From the NCBI GenBank assembly GCA_965201115.1, contig OZ241745.1, positions 1,674,001-1,738,000 of the forward strand: a stretch of DNA of 64,000 nucleotides, given 5' to 3'. The stretch is from JANQOH01 sp965201115 (lineage in GTDB: Bacteria > Pseudomonadota > Alphaproteobacteria > UBA7887). Shown in pieces: positions 1 through 7,918 of this stretch. Position numbers and translations under genes: made by a program. The notes under the pieces were generated by a model, which did not search any database, was not told the DNA's origin, and saw only the letters and a list, made by a program, of their open reading frames with translations. Positions within the stretch are counted from its first letter, which is position 1, and the number at the start of each line of letters is the position of its first letter.

Positions 1-951
1 CCGCCCCGCCGCGTCCTCGAAATTGAGCAGGCAGAGATAGTTCTCGCGGCCCTTGCGCACCGCCGCGCGGCGCAGTTTTTCGGCGCGGCGCGGATAGAGC
101 TTGTCGAGTTCGCGGTCGATCTGGCGCTGGAGGTTCTTGCTGTAGGTAGAAAGCCAAACGGTCCCTTCGTTCTTGTCGGCCCAGACGCTGGCCGGCGCGA
201 TATAGCCCAGCGTCTTGCCCACCCCCGTTCCCGCCTCGGCCAGCACCATGAGCGGCGTGTCCCCGCGCCCGCGCGGCGCGAAGGCGAGCGCCGCGGCCGA
301 GGCGTAGTCGGCCTGTTGCGGCCGCGGCTCCGCGCGCGCGCCGAGCAGCGCGGCCAGGCGCGCGCGCGCCTCGTCCGCCGCCACCGGGTCGTTCCCCGGC
401 TGCGCCGGCGGTCCGCGGTCGGACCATTCGGGGAGGCCGTTCCACACATCCAGCCGGCCCCGCGCCGGCGCCTCCATGCCGAGCGCGGCCTCGACCGCCG
501 CGCCCCACATCCAGCCGTGGTCGCGCATCGGGCGCGCCGCGGCCGCGGCGGCGGGCGCGTCCGGGTAGTCGGCCCGCGCGAGCTCGCCCAAAAGCGTAAG
601 CGCGCTTTCGCGCAGGGCGAGCGCCTGCTCCTCGAGCGCGCGCGGCTCAGCCAGCCCCGCGGCGGCCGCCAGCCCGCGCGGCGTCGGCACGCAAAATTGC
701 GCGGGGCGGACGAACGCGAACAGTTCCAGCGCGTCGTATGCCGCGAAGGGCGGGCATTTCAGCCGCCGCGCCGTCGCCGGCAGATGGCAAACGAGCGGCG
801 CCTCGGCGCGCGCCCGCTCCGCCGCGCGCGGCAGCGCCAGCATCTCCGTTGCGCCGCCCGCGCCGACCCACGCCGCCGCGCGCGGCCCCGCCGCCAGCGC
901 CGGAACGCGCGCCAAAAGCTCCGCCGCGCGGGCGAACGTTCGCGCCGTCAT
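1..951 (-). CDS. ATP-dependent DNA helicase, DinG/XPD-like (N-terminal part)
   Basis: The gene starts at the ATG at 951 and runs off the left edge of the window, so only the first 317 residues are present. Residues 241-247 read GTGVGKT, a Walker A motif, followed by LGYIAPASVW, which is the arrangement in the superfamily 2 DinG/Rad3 helicases that unwind DNA in the 5'-3' direction. The roughly 230 residues before the ATP site are the poorly conserved, Ala/Arg-rich extension found in alphaproteobacterial members. The iron-sulphur cysteines and motifs II-VI would lie outside the window. It is the only gene on this strand until 11466. The family call is good; the exact DinG subtype is not settled. 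Confidence 0.78.
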   Translation of the reverse strand, partial: MTARTFARAAELLARVPALAAGPRAAAWVGAGGATEMLALPRAAERARAEAPLVCHLPATARRLKCPPFAAYDALELFAFVRPAQFCVPTPRGLAAAAGLAEPRALEEQALALRESALTLLGELARADYPDAPAAAAAARPMRDHGWMWGAAVEAALGMEAPARGRLDVWNGLPEWSDRGPPAQPGNDPVAADEARARLAALLGARAEPRPQQADYASAAALAFAPRGRGDTPLMVLAEAGTGVGKTLGYIAPASVWADKNEGTVWLSTYSKNLQRQIDRELDKLYPRRAEKLRRAAVRKGRENYLCLLNFEDAAGR

Positions 952-994
952 GAACGGAATATAATGCCGGGAGCCGTGGCTATCGACTCGTTAA

Positions 995-1163
995 CCCCGC
1001 CGAAGGCGGGGCTTGGGCGCCCGGGTGTCCCGCCCGCACGTTTGCGCGCGGCGCGGCGTTGGCGGAGAAGCGCGCCTGCCGCGCTCCTCATGGCGTCCTT
1101 CGGCGCGGCGGCGACGTGCGGGCGAGACGCCCGCGTACCCGGGAAGTCCGCGCCTTCGGCGCA
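995..1163. repeat. GC-rich palindromic intergenic repeat, copy 1
   Basis: The left half contains CCCGGGTGTCCCGCCCGCACG and the right half its inverted counterpart, ACGTGCGGGCGAGACGCCCG then CCCGGGAAGTCCGCGCCTTC. The two arms are separated by a GC-rich centre. Related copies lie at about 1719, 4702, 12958, 36770, 52290 and 54215. The 952-1252 gap contains nothing else recognisable apart from the candidate promoter before the next gene. The element looks like a REP/MITE-type repeat; no coding capacity is apparent. Confidence 0.7.
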
Positions 1164-1171
1164 ATGAAAGC

Positions 1172-1200
1172 TTGACGCCGCCCGCCGTTTATGCTAAACG
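1172..1200 (+). promoter_or_regulatory. candidate sigma70-type promoter for the first precursor gene
   Basis: TTGACG at 1172-1177 and TAAACG at 1195-1200 are 17 bases apart. The -10 box is weak; a better looking TATGCT at 1190-1195 is only 12 bases from the -35 box. The ribosome binding site GGAGGGGA at about 1237-1244 and the ATG at 1253 follow. Confidence 0.35.
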
Positions 1201-1252
1201 TGAGCGCAACATACCGGTTGCGCCATTCAGGCGCGCGGAGGGGAGACTCAAG

Positions 1253-1633
1253 ATGATCGCACCCGAATTCTCGCCCGAACAGGCTCGGCTCTACACCGAC
1301 GAAATCGAGGCGTTCGCCGAGCGCTACCGTGGCGACGACGCCTTCCGCGCGCATGTCGACAGCGGCGCCGCCGTCGAGGAAATCGACGATCTCGGCCTCC
1401 GCGTCCGCGAGGGCGTCGCGCTGCGGGTCGTCGCCGACACCGAGGACGTCCGCCACCTCGTGCTGCCGCCCGACCCCAACGCCGAACTGTCCGACGAAGC
1501 GCTGTCCGGCGTCTCCGCCGGAGGCGCCGCGAGCTCGCTCGCCACGGTCGGATGCGGCGGAAGCTTCGCCTGCTCGACCGTGCCGAGCACGGTCTCCTCC
1601 ACGAGCTCCGTGTCGAGCGCCAGCAGCCACTGA
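1253..1633 (+). CDS. RiPP precursor-like peptide with NHLP-type leader (copy 1)
   Basis: This 126-residue protein has the layout of nitrile hydratase-like leader peptides (NHLP): a helical N-terminus with FAERYR at 21-26, a middle segment with VALRVVADTEDVRHLVLPPDPN at about 55-76, and LSDEALSGVSAGG ending in a double glycine at 90-91. The remaining 35 residues are almost all Ala, Ser, Thr, Val and Gly with two cysteines (GCGGSFAC). In known systems the leader is cut after GG by a C39 peptidase-transporter, and Ser/Thr/Cys of the core are modified. Neither a LanM, YcaO, radical SAM nor a C39 protein is in the window. GGAGGGGA gives a good Shine-Dalgarno eight bases before the ATG. The EmrAB-like pump genes begin 341 bases downstream. 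The leader match is clear; a modified product is inferred. Confidence 0.72.
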   Translation: MIAPEFSPEQARLYTDEIEAFAERYRGDDAFRAHVDSGAAVEEIDDLGLRVREGVALRVVADTEDVRHLVLPPDPNAELSDEALSGVSAGGAASSLATVGCGGSFACSTVPSTVSSTSSVSSASSH

Positions 1634-1639
1634 CACAAA

Positions 1640-1846
1640 CCCGCCGGCGGGCGCGGGCGTCTCGCCCGCGCGTCCGCGACCCGCGCGAACGCCGCCGGGG
1701 AGGGCGCAGACGCACTGCTTGGGCGCCCGGGCGTCTCGCCCGCACGTTTCCGCAAGGCGCGATATCGCCGGCAAAGGCGCCTGCATCGGCGGCGTCGAGG
1801 CGAGTGGAGACGTGCAGGCAAGACGCCCGCGCACCCGGAAAGCGGC
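1640..1846. repeat. GC-rich palindromic intergenic repeat, partial copy plus copy 2
   Basis: A half copy (GCGGGCGTCTCGCCCGCGCG, about 1653-1672) is followed by a full copy at about 1719-1840. In the full copy CCCGGGCGTCTCGCCCGCACG is mirrored by GACGTGCAGGCAAGACGCCC. The interval 1634-1974 between the precursor gene and emrA-like gene is otherwise featureless. Confidence 0.65.
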
Positions 1847-1974
1847 CCCGCGCTTTCCGGCGGGCGCGGGCGCGGATAGGGTAGGCGCGGCGCGCGGCGC
1901 GCGCCCCGTTTCCCCTCGCGTTGCGAGCCCGATGAACCGCAAACGCGCCTTGCCGCGCAGGCGGCGCCCGGAAC

Positions 1975-3132
1975 ATGGCCGCTCCCGCGCCCCCTGACGG
2001 GGGCCGGCCGCCCTTGCGGCGGCGGCTGCCGCGCGCATTCGCGCGCGCGGCGGCGCGCTTCGTCCTGCTCGTCGCCGTGCCCGGCGCCGCCGCCGTCGCC
2101 GGCGCCGCGTGGTGGATCCAGTCCGGACGCTTCGTCGCCACCGACAACGCCTATGTCCGCGCCGACAAGGTGGGCGTCGCCGCCGAAGTCTCCGGCCGCG
2201 TAACCGAGGTCCCGGCAAGCACCAACGACACGGTCGTGTGGGGCGACGTGCTGTTCCGCCTCGACGACGAGCCGTTCCGCATCGCGCTCGCCGAGGCCGA
2301 GGCGCAGCTGGCCATGGTGCGCACGCAGATCGCCGTGCTGCGCGCCGAATACGAGCGCAAGCGCGAGGAACTGGCGCTGGCGCGCGCCGAGGAGCGCTTT
2401 TACGAAAGCGAATTCGAGCGCAAGGCCGCGCTCGCCGAGCGCCGCGCGGTCGCCGAGGCCCGCGTCGACGAGGCGCGCCACCTGCTGGCCCGCGCGCGCC
2501 GCGCCGCCGCCGTCGCCGAACGCGAGCTCGGCGAAACCCTCGCCGCCCTCGGCGGAGACCCGGCGACCCCCGACGAGCTGTTCGCCCGCTACAACGACGC
2601 CCGCGCGCGCCGCGACCGGCTGGCGCTGGCGCTGGCCAACGCCGTGGTGCGCGCCCCGGCCGACGGCATCGTCGCCCGCGTCGGCATCCGGCCGGGGTCG
2701 TTTGTCGCCGCCGGCGAGCCCGCCATCCAGATCGTCGAGACCGCCGCCATCTGGCTCGAGGCCAACCTGAAGGAAAGCGATCTCGCGCATATCGCCATCG
2801 GCCAGCCGGCGACGGTGACCCTCGACGCCTATCCCGACCACGAGTGGCGAGCGCATGTGCGGAGTTTCAGCCCCGCGACCGGCGCGGAGTTCTCCCTGCT
2901 GCCGCCGCAAAACGCCACCGGCAATTGGGTAAAGGTGATCCAGCGCGTGCCGGTGCGTTTCCGCATCGAGGAGCGGGCCGGCGACCCGCCCCTGCGCGTC
3001 GGCATGAGCGCCACCGTATCGATCGACACCGGCCGCGAGCGGCCCCTGCCGGAGTTCGCCGAGCGGCTGCTTGCGTGGCTCGGCGCGAAGCGGCTGCTCG
3101 GCGCCGCCGGCGCGCCGCCGCCGGGCTCCTGA
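1975..3132 (+). CDS. HlyD/EmrA-type periplasmic adaptor of an efflux pump
   Basis: A 385-residue membrane fusion protein that would link an inner-membrane MFS pump to an outer-membrane channel. After a basic N-terminus comes a membrane anchor at about 28-48, then a barrel-sandwich half with TDNAYVRADKVGVAAEVSGRV typical start at about 56 (TDNAYVRAD), a long alpha-helical hairpin rich in Ala/Glu/Arg (about 105-215), the second lipoyl half (NAVVRAPADGIVARVGI), and a beta-barrel with LEANLKESDLAHIAIGQP. The TDNAYV and NxKExD signatures are those of the EmrA/VceA group. The partner pump gene starts seven bases after the stop codon, so the two are co-transcribed. The substrate cannot be read from sequence; proximity to the precursor gene at 1253 suggests, but does not show, peptide export. 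Confidence 0.88.
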   Translation: MAAPAPPDGGRPPLRRRLPRAFARAAARFVLLVAVPGAAAVAGAAWWIQSGRFVATDNAYVRADKVGVAAEVSGRVTEVPASTNDTVVWGDVLFRLDDEPFRIALAEAEAQLAMVRTQIAVLRAEYERKREELALARAEERFYESEFERKAALAERRAVAEARVDEARHLLARARRAAAVAERELGETLAALGGDPATPDELFARYNDARARRDRLALALANAVVRAPADGIVARVGIRPGSFVAAGEPAIQIVETAAIWLEANLKESDLAHIAIGQPATVTLDAYPDHEWRAHVRSFSPATGAEFSLLPPQNATGNWVKVIQRVPVRFRIEERAGDPPLRVGMSATVSIDTGRERPLPEFAERLLAWLGAKRLLGAAGAPPPGS

Positions 3133-3139
3133 CGCGCCG

Positions 3140-4654
3140 GTGGCCGCCCCCGGCGCCGACCGCGCCCCCGCCGGGCTGGGCGCCGGCGCGCGCCGCGCGC
3201 TGATTACCGCCACCGCCATGACCGCCACCATCATGCAGGCGGTGGACATGACCATCGCCAATGTGGCGCTGCCCAACATGCAGGGGTCGCTGCTCACCAC
3301 CCAGGACCGTATCTCCTGGGTTCTCACCTCCTACATCGTGACGGCGGCGATCTTCATGCCGCCCACCGGGTTCCTCGCCGGGCGCTTCGGCCGCAAGCGC
3401 CTGTTCATGATCGCGGTGGCGGGCTTCACGGCCGCCTCGATGCTGTGCGGCATCGCGGGCTCGCTGGAGGAGCTCGTCTTCTACCGCATATTGCAGGGCG
3501 CGTGCGGCGCCTTCCTGATCCCGCTCTCGCAAGCCGCCATGCTCGACACCTTCCCGCGCGAGCAGCACAGCTCGGCGATGGCGATCTGGGGTAGCGGCGT
3601 GATGATCGGCCCCATCGTCGGGCCGAGCCTCGGCGGCTACCTCACCGAGACCTACAACTGGCGCTGGGTGTTCTTCATCAACCTCCCGATCGGCGTTATC
3701 GCGCTGATCGGGCTGGCCGCCTTTCTTCCCGAAACCGCGCGCGACCGCCTCCGCCGCTTCGACTGGTTCGGCTTCGCGCTGCTCGCGCTCGCCGTGGGCT
3801 GCTTCCAGCTGATGCTCGACCGCGGCGAGCTGAAGGACTGGTTCGACAGCACGGAGATCGTCGTCGAGGCGAGCGTGGCCGCCGCCGCCTTCTACATGTT
3901 CGTTGCGCACACGGCCACCGCGGCGCGCCGGCCGTTCGTCGATCCGCATCTCTTCGCCGACCGCAATTTCGTCGCCGGGCTGATTCTCGTCGCGGCGTTC
4001 GGCGCGCTTCTGCTCACCGGCCTCGTTCTGCTTCCGCCGTTCCTGCAGCACTTGATGGACTTTCCCGTCATCGCCGTGGGCGAAGTGCTGGCGCCGCGCG
4101 GGATGGGCGCGATGGCCGCCATGCTCCTGGTCGGCCCGCTGAGCAAGGCCGTGGACCTGCGCATCCTCATCCTGACCGGCCTCGGCCTCATCGCCCTGTC
4201 GATGTGGGAGATGGCCGGCTTCAACACCGACGTCGATTCGTGGACGCTGATCCGCAACGGCGTCGTACAGGGCTTCGGCCTGGGCATGTTCTATGTGCCG
4301 CTGAATGTGTGCGCCTTCGCCACGCTTGACGAGCGCCACCGCACCGACGCGGCGGGGCTGTTCAACCTGGCGCGCAATCTCGGCAGTTCGGCGGCAATCG
4401 CCATGCTGGTGGCGATGGTGACGCGCTACACGCAGGTCAACCGCGCCGAGCTCGGCGCGCATGTTACGCCGTTCGAGGCCGGCGGCCTGCCGGAGCGCTG
4501 GTCCGCGTCGGCGGCGGCGGGCCGCATGGCGCTCGACGCGGAGATAGTGCGCCAGGCCGCCGCTATCGCCTACATGAACGATTTCAAGGCGATGACCATC
4601 GCCGCCCTCGCCGCGGCGCCGCTGGTCCTGCTGTTCCGCCTCCCCCGCCGCTGA
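3140..4654 (+). CDS. EmrB/QacA (DHA2) family MFS drug transporter
   Basis: A 504-residue, 14-helix proton-driven exporter. QAVDMTIANVALPNMQG near the N-terminus is the DHA2 motif D1 (LDxTIVNVALP); GFLAGRFGRKRLF matches MFS motif A, and IMIGPIVGPSLGG-like sequence (VMIGPIVGPSLGG) matches motif C of antiporters. The length is normal for EmrB. I chose the GTG at 3140, seven bases after the adaptor stop; an upstream in-frame TTG inside emrA would add 23 unlikely residues. Together with the preceding gene this forms a complete EmrAB-type pair; an outer-membrane partner is not encoded nearby. Substrates may be lipophilic drugs, fatty acids or a peptide product. Confidence 0.9.
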   Translation: MAAPGADRAPAGLGAGARRALITATAMTATIMQAVDMTIANVALPNMQGSLLTTQDRISWVLTSYIVTAAIFMPPTGFLAGRFGRKRLFMIAVAGFTAASMLCGIAGSLEELVFYRILQGACGAFLIPLSQAAMLDTFPREQHSSAMAIWGSGVMIGPIVGPSLGGYLTETYNWRWVFFINLPIGVIALIGLAAFLPETARDRLRRFDWFGFALLALAVGCFQLMLDRGELKDWFDSTEIVVEASVAAAAFYMFVAHTATAARRPFVDPHLFADRNFVAGLILVAAFGALLLTGLVLLPPFLQHLMDFPVIAVGEVLAPRGMGAMAAMLLVGPLSKAVDLRILILTGLGLIALSMWEMAGFNTDVDSWTLIRNGVVQGFGLGMFYVPLNVCAFATLDERHRTDAAGLFNLARNLGSSAAIAMLVAMVTRYTQVNRAELGAHVTPFEAGGLPERWSASAAAGRMALDAEIVRQAAAIAYMNDFKAMTIAALAAAPLVLLFRLPRR

Positions 4655-4701
4655 CTGCCGGGGCGCCCGCTCGTTTCCGCGCGGCGCGATATCGGGAGGC
4701 G

Positions 4702-4813
4702 CAACCCCGCCGAAGGCGGGGCTTGGGACCGCGGGCTTCCAGCCCGCACGTTCCCCCGCACCGACGCCGCCGGAAAGAGCGCCGGCACGCTTCCCGGGTG
4801 CGCGGGCGCCCCG
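4702..4813. repeat. GC-rich palindromic intergenic repeat, copy 3
   Basis: CCCCGCCGAAGGCGGGGCTTGGGAC leads into GCGGGCTTCCAGCCCGCACG, the same left end as copy 1, and the segment closes with TTCCCGGGTGCGCGGGCG. The right arm is in a different relative position from other copies, so this is a rearranged or composite copy. Confidence 0.6.
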
Positions 4814-4842
4814 ATCCGCGAGCCGCGCCGCCGGCGCGCCCG

Positions 4843-4965
4843 GGGGATCCCGGGGGATCCCCGCAAGCCCGGGGGAGCCGATGGGCGGCTCCATCTCCAC
4901 GGCGGGCGACCGGGGGGAGCCCCGCGAGCCCGGGGGAGCCCCGCGGATCCCGGCGGATCCCGGCG
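4843..4965. repeat. short degenerate tandem repeats of GGGGGATCC/GGGGGAGCC type
   Basis: Units resembling CCCGGGGGATC and CCCGGGGGAGCC recur several times, with variants CCGGGGGGAGCCCC and CCCGGCGGATC, up to the promoter of the dgt-like gene. No reading frame with coding character runs through. The 4655-5009 gap holds this block, repeat copy 3 and the promoter, and nothing else was recognised. Confidence 0.55.
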
Positions 4966-4973
4966 CGGGCGCG

Positions 4974-5002
4974 TTGATCGCCGCGGCGCGCCCCGCTACC
5001 CT
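4974..5002 (+). promoter_or_regulatory. candidate promoter giving a leaderless dgt transcript
   Basis: TTGATC at 4974-4979 and TACCCT at 4997-5002 are separated by exactly 17 bases. The usual transcription start, seven to eight bases after the -10 box, falls on or one base before the ATG at 5010, and no Shine-Dalgarno is visible before that ATG. Confidence 0.4.
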
Positions 5003-5009
5003 GCGCGCC

Positions 5010-6179
5010 ATGACCGGCGCCGCCCCCCCGCCCTTCGCGACGCGGCCCGAACGCAGCCGCGGCAGGCTGCACCCGGAACCGGAAAGCCCCGTCCGCACCG
5101 TCTTCCAGCGCGACCGCGACCGCATCGTCCATTCCGCCGCCTTCCGCCGCCTCGAACACAAGACGCAGGTGTTCGTCCATCACGAGGGCGACCACTACCG
5201 CACGCGCCTGACCCACAGCCTGGAAGTGGCGCAGATCGCGCGTTCGGCCGCCCGCGAGCTCGGCCTGTGCGAAGACTTGGCGGAAGCCCTCGCCCTGGCG
5301 CACGACCTGGGCCACACGCCGTTCGGCCACGCGGGGGAAGAAGCCCTCGCCGCGGCGATGGCGCCGTTCGGCGGCTTCGACCACAACGCCCAGGCCCTGC
5401 GCGTGCTGACCGAGCACGAGCGCAAATACGCCGCGTTCGACGGCCTCAACCTGACGTGGGAAACGCTGGAAGGCGTCGCCAAGCACAACGGCCCCATCGA
5501 CCCCGCCTCCGCGCCGGCGACCCTGGCCGCCTACAACCGCCGCCACGACCTGCAGCTCGATCTGTATGCCGGCCCCGAGGCGCAGGTGGCGGCGCTCGCC
5601 GACGACATCGCCTATTGCAACCACGATATCGACGACGCGCTGCGCGCCGGGCTGTTCGATATCGAGCTGCTTGCCGAGGCGCCGCTCGCCGGCCCGCTGC
5701 TCGCCGAGGCGCGCGCGCTCTACCCCGGCCTCGAGCGTCCGCGCCTGATCCACGAGGTTATCCGCCGCCTGATCGACCGGATGGTCGGCGACCTGGTGCG
5801 CGAGACGCGCGCCCGCGCGCGCCGCCTCGCCCCCGCAAGCGCCGACGAGGCGCGCGCGCTCGGCGAGCCCCTGGCGGGCTTCTCCGCCGCCATGCGCGAC
5901 GGCGCCGCCGCGCTCGAACGCTTCCTGCGCGCCAACGTCTATCGGCATTTCCGCGTCGCCCGCATGGGTAGCAAGGCGCGCCGCGTGGTCGCGGAACTGT
6001 TCGATCTGTTTCACGCCGAGCCGCAATGCCTGCCCACCGAATGGGCGCATCGCGCCGCCGCCGCGCCCGACCGCTCCGCCGCCGCGCGCGTCGTCGCCGA
6101 CTATATCGCCGGCATGACCGACCGTTATGCGTTGACAGAACACGCCCGCCTGTTCGATCTATCGGGCGGCATACGATGA
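5010..6179 (+). CDS. dgt: deoxyguanosinetriphosphate triphosphohydrolase-like protein
   Basis: A 389-residue HD-domain phosphohydrolase of the Dgt/SAMHD1-like group, which cleaves dNTPs to the nucleoside and tripolyphosphate in the cytoplasm. The sequence shows RDRDRIVHSAAFRRLEHKTQVF near residue 31, RTRLTHSLEVAQIAR with the first metal His, AHDLGHTPFGHAGE with the HD pair, and DDIAYCNHDIDDALR carrying the last metal Asp: the complete H-HD-D set. The length fits the alphaproteobacterial type 2 subgroup. The stop overlaps the argS start (ATGA), and the gene heads an operon running to scpB. The ATG at 5010 gives the canonical N-terminus and coincides with the predicted transcription start, so translation may be leaderless. 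Confidence 0.93.
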   Translation: MTGAAPPPFATRPERSRGRLHPEPESPVRTVFQRDRDRIVHSAAFRRLEHKTQVFVHHEGDHYRTRLTHSLEVAQIARSAARELGLCEDLAEALALAHDLGHTPFGHAGEEALAAAMAPFGGFDHNAQALRVLTEHERKYAAFDGLNLTWETLEGVAKHNGPIDPASAPATLAAYNRRHDLQLDLYAGPEAQVAALADDIAYCNHDIDDALRAGLFDIELLAEAPLAGPLLAEARALYPGLERPRLIHEVIRRLIDRMVGDLVRETRARARRLAPASADEARALGEPLAGFSAAMRDGAAALERFLRANVYRHFRVARMGSKARRVVAELFDLFHAEPQCLPTEWAHRAAAAPDRSAAARVVADYIAGMTDRYALTEHARLFDLSGGIR

Positions 6180-7918
6180 ATCTCTTCGCGCATTACCGGC
6201 GGCGCATCGCGGAGGCGCTGGCCGCGCTGGCGGCGGAGGGCGCGCTGCCGCCGGACCTCGACACGCGGGGCGTGACGGCGGCCCCCCCGCGCGGCGCCGC
6301 GCACGGCGACATCGCCACCAACGCCGCGCTGGCGCTCGCCCGCCAGGCGCGCCGCCCGCCGCGCGCGCTCGCCGAACTCATCGCCGAACGCCTCGCCGGG
6401 CTCGAAGGCGTGGAAACGGCCGTCGTCGCCGGGCCGGGGTTCGTCAACCTCACCCTCGGCGATGCCGTGTGGGCGCGCGCCATCGCCGCCGCGGCCGCCG
6501 CCGGCGCCGATTACGGGCGCTCCTCCGACGGCGCAAACCGCCGCGTCAACGTGGAATACGTCTCCGCCAACCCGACCGGGCCGCTGCATGTGGGGCACGC
6601 ACGCGGCGCCGCGTTCGGCGACGCCCTCGCCAATCTGCTCGCATTCGCGGGCTGCGACGTCACGCGCGAGTATTACGTCAACGACGCCGGCGCGCAGATC
6701 GAGGCGCTGGCGCGCTCGGTACGGTTGCGCTACCGCGAGGCGCTGGGAGAAACCATCGGCGCGATCCCCGAGGGCCTCTACCCCGGCGACTATCTCAAGC
6801 CCGTCGGCGCGGCGCTGGCGGCGCGCGACGGCGACCGCTGGCGCGACGCGCCGGAAACCGAATGGCTCCCGGTCTGCCGCCGGGCCGCCCTCGACGCCAT
6901 GACGGAAACCGTCCGCGCCGACCTCGAGGCGCTCGGCGTGCGCATGGACGTTTTCGTCTCCGAGCGCGCGCTGGTCGAGGCCGGCAAGGTTGCGGAGACC
7001 GTCGAGTGGCTCCGCGCGCGCGATCTCGTCCATACCGGCGTGCTGGCGCCGCCCAGGGGCAAGCCCCCTCCCGACGACTGGGAGCCGCGCCCGCAACTCT
7101 TGTTCCGCGCATCGCGGTTCGGCGACGAAACCGACCGCCCGTTGCAAAAGGCCGACGGCGGCTGGACCTATTTCGCGTCCGACGTCGCCTATCACCGCGA
7201 CAAGTTCGAACGCGGCTTCATCGACGCGATCGATGTGTGGGGCGCCGATCACGGGGGCTACGTCAAGCGCATGGAGGCCGCGGCGGCGGCGGTGAGCGAG
7301 GGCCGCGCGCGGCTCGATATCAAGCTCTGCCAGCTCGTCTCGCTGCTCGACGACGGCAAGCCCGTGCGCATGTCGAAGCGCGCCGGCGCCTACATAACCC
7401 TGCGCGACGTCGTCGAGGCGGTGGGCAAGGACGTCGTGCGCTTCATCATGCTCACGCGGCGCAACGACGCGCCGCTGGAGTTCGATTTCGCGCGCGTGAC
7501 CGAGAGGTCGCGCGACAACCCGGTATTCTACGTTCAATACGCCCATGCGCGCGTCCGTTCCGTCCAGCGCCGCGCGCGGGAGCTCGGGCCGCCCGGCCCC
7601 GCGTCCGAGGACGATCTGCTGCGGCTCGCCGCGCCCGAGGAGCGCGCGCTGGTCCGGCTGGCCGCGGGCTGGCCGCGCGTGGTGGAAGAGGCAGCCGCCG
7701 CGCACGAGCCGCACCGCGTCGCTTTCGCGCTGTCCGATATGGCGGCGGCGTTTCACGCCCTGTGGAATCGCGGCAACGAGGAGCCGGCGCTGCGCTTCGT
7801 CCGGCCGGACGATCCGGAGCTGTTCCGCGCCCGCCTGACCCTGCTCGAGGCCGTGCGCGCGGCGCTGGCCGCCGGCCTCGCCATCGTCGGCGTCGAGCCG
7901 GCCGAGGAGATGCGCTGA
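6176..7918 (+). CDS. argS: arginyl-tRNA synthetase
   Basis: A 580-residue class I synthetase that charges tRNA-Arg. The N-terminal Add-1 domain occupies about 1-115. ANPTGPLHVGHARG at 131-144 contains the HIGH-type signature HVGH, and VRMSKRAG around 397-404 is the KMSKS loop. An alpha-helical anticodon-binding domain ends the protein (FYVQYAHARVRSV onward). Length and motif order are normal for bacterial ArgS. The ATG overlaps the dgt stop by four bases, and the stop overlaps the next start (TGATG), indicating translational coupling through this operon. Confidence 0.98.
   Translation: MNLFAHYRRRIAEALAALAAEGALPPDLDTRGVTAAPPRGAAHGDIATNAALALARQARRPPRALAELIAERLAGLEGVETAVVAGPGFVNLTLGDAVWARAIAAAAAAGADYGRSSDGANRRVNVEYVSANPTGPLHVGHARGAAFGDALANLLAFAGCDVTREYYVNDAGAQIEALARSVRLRYREALGETIGAIPEGLYPGDYLKPVGAALAARDGDRWRDAPETEWLPVCRRAALDAMTETVRADLEALGVRMDVFVSERALVEAGKVAETVEWLRARDLVHTGVLAPPRGKPPPDDWEPRPQLLFRASRFGDETDRPLQKADGGWTYFASDVAYHRDKFERGFIDAIDVWGADHGGYVKRMEAAAAAVSEGRARLDIKLCQLVSLLDDGKPVRMSKRAGAYITLRDVVEAVGKDVVRFIMLTRRNDAPLEFDFARVTERSRDNPVFYVQYAHARVRSVQRRARELGPPGPASEDDLLRLAAPEERALVRLAAGWPRVVEEAAAAHEPHRVAFALSDMAAAFHALWNRGNEEPALRFVRPDDPELFRARLTLLEAVRAALAAGLAIVGVEPAEEMR

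Noticed and set aside
2867..5161. Several antisense frames longer than 500 codons over emrA/emrB and dgt
   Set aside because: They are Arg/Ala/Gly-rich shadows produced by the lack of stop codons in GC-rich DNA and contain no family motif, while the sense genes are clear.
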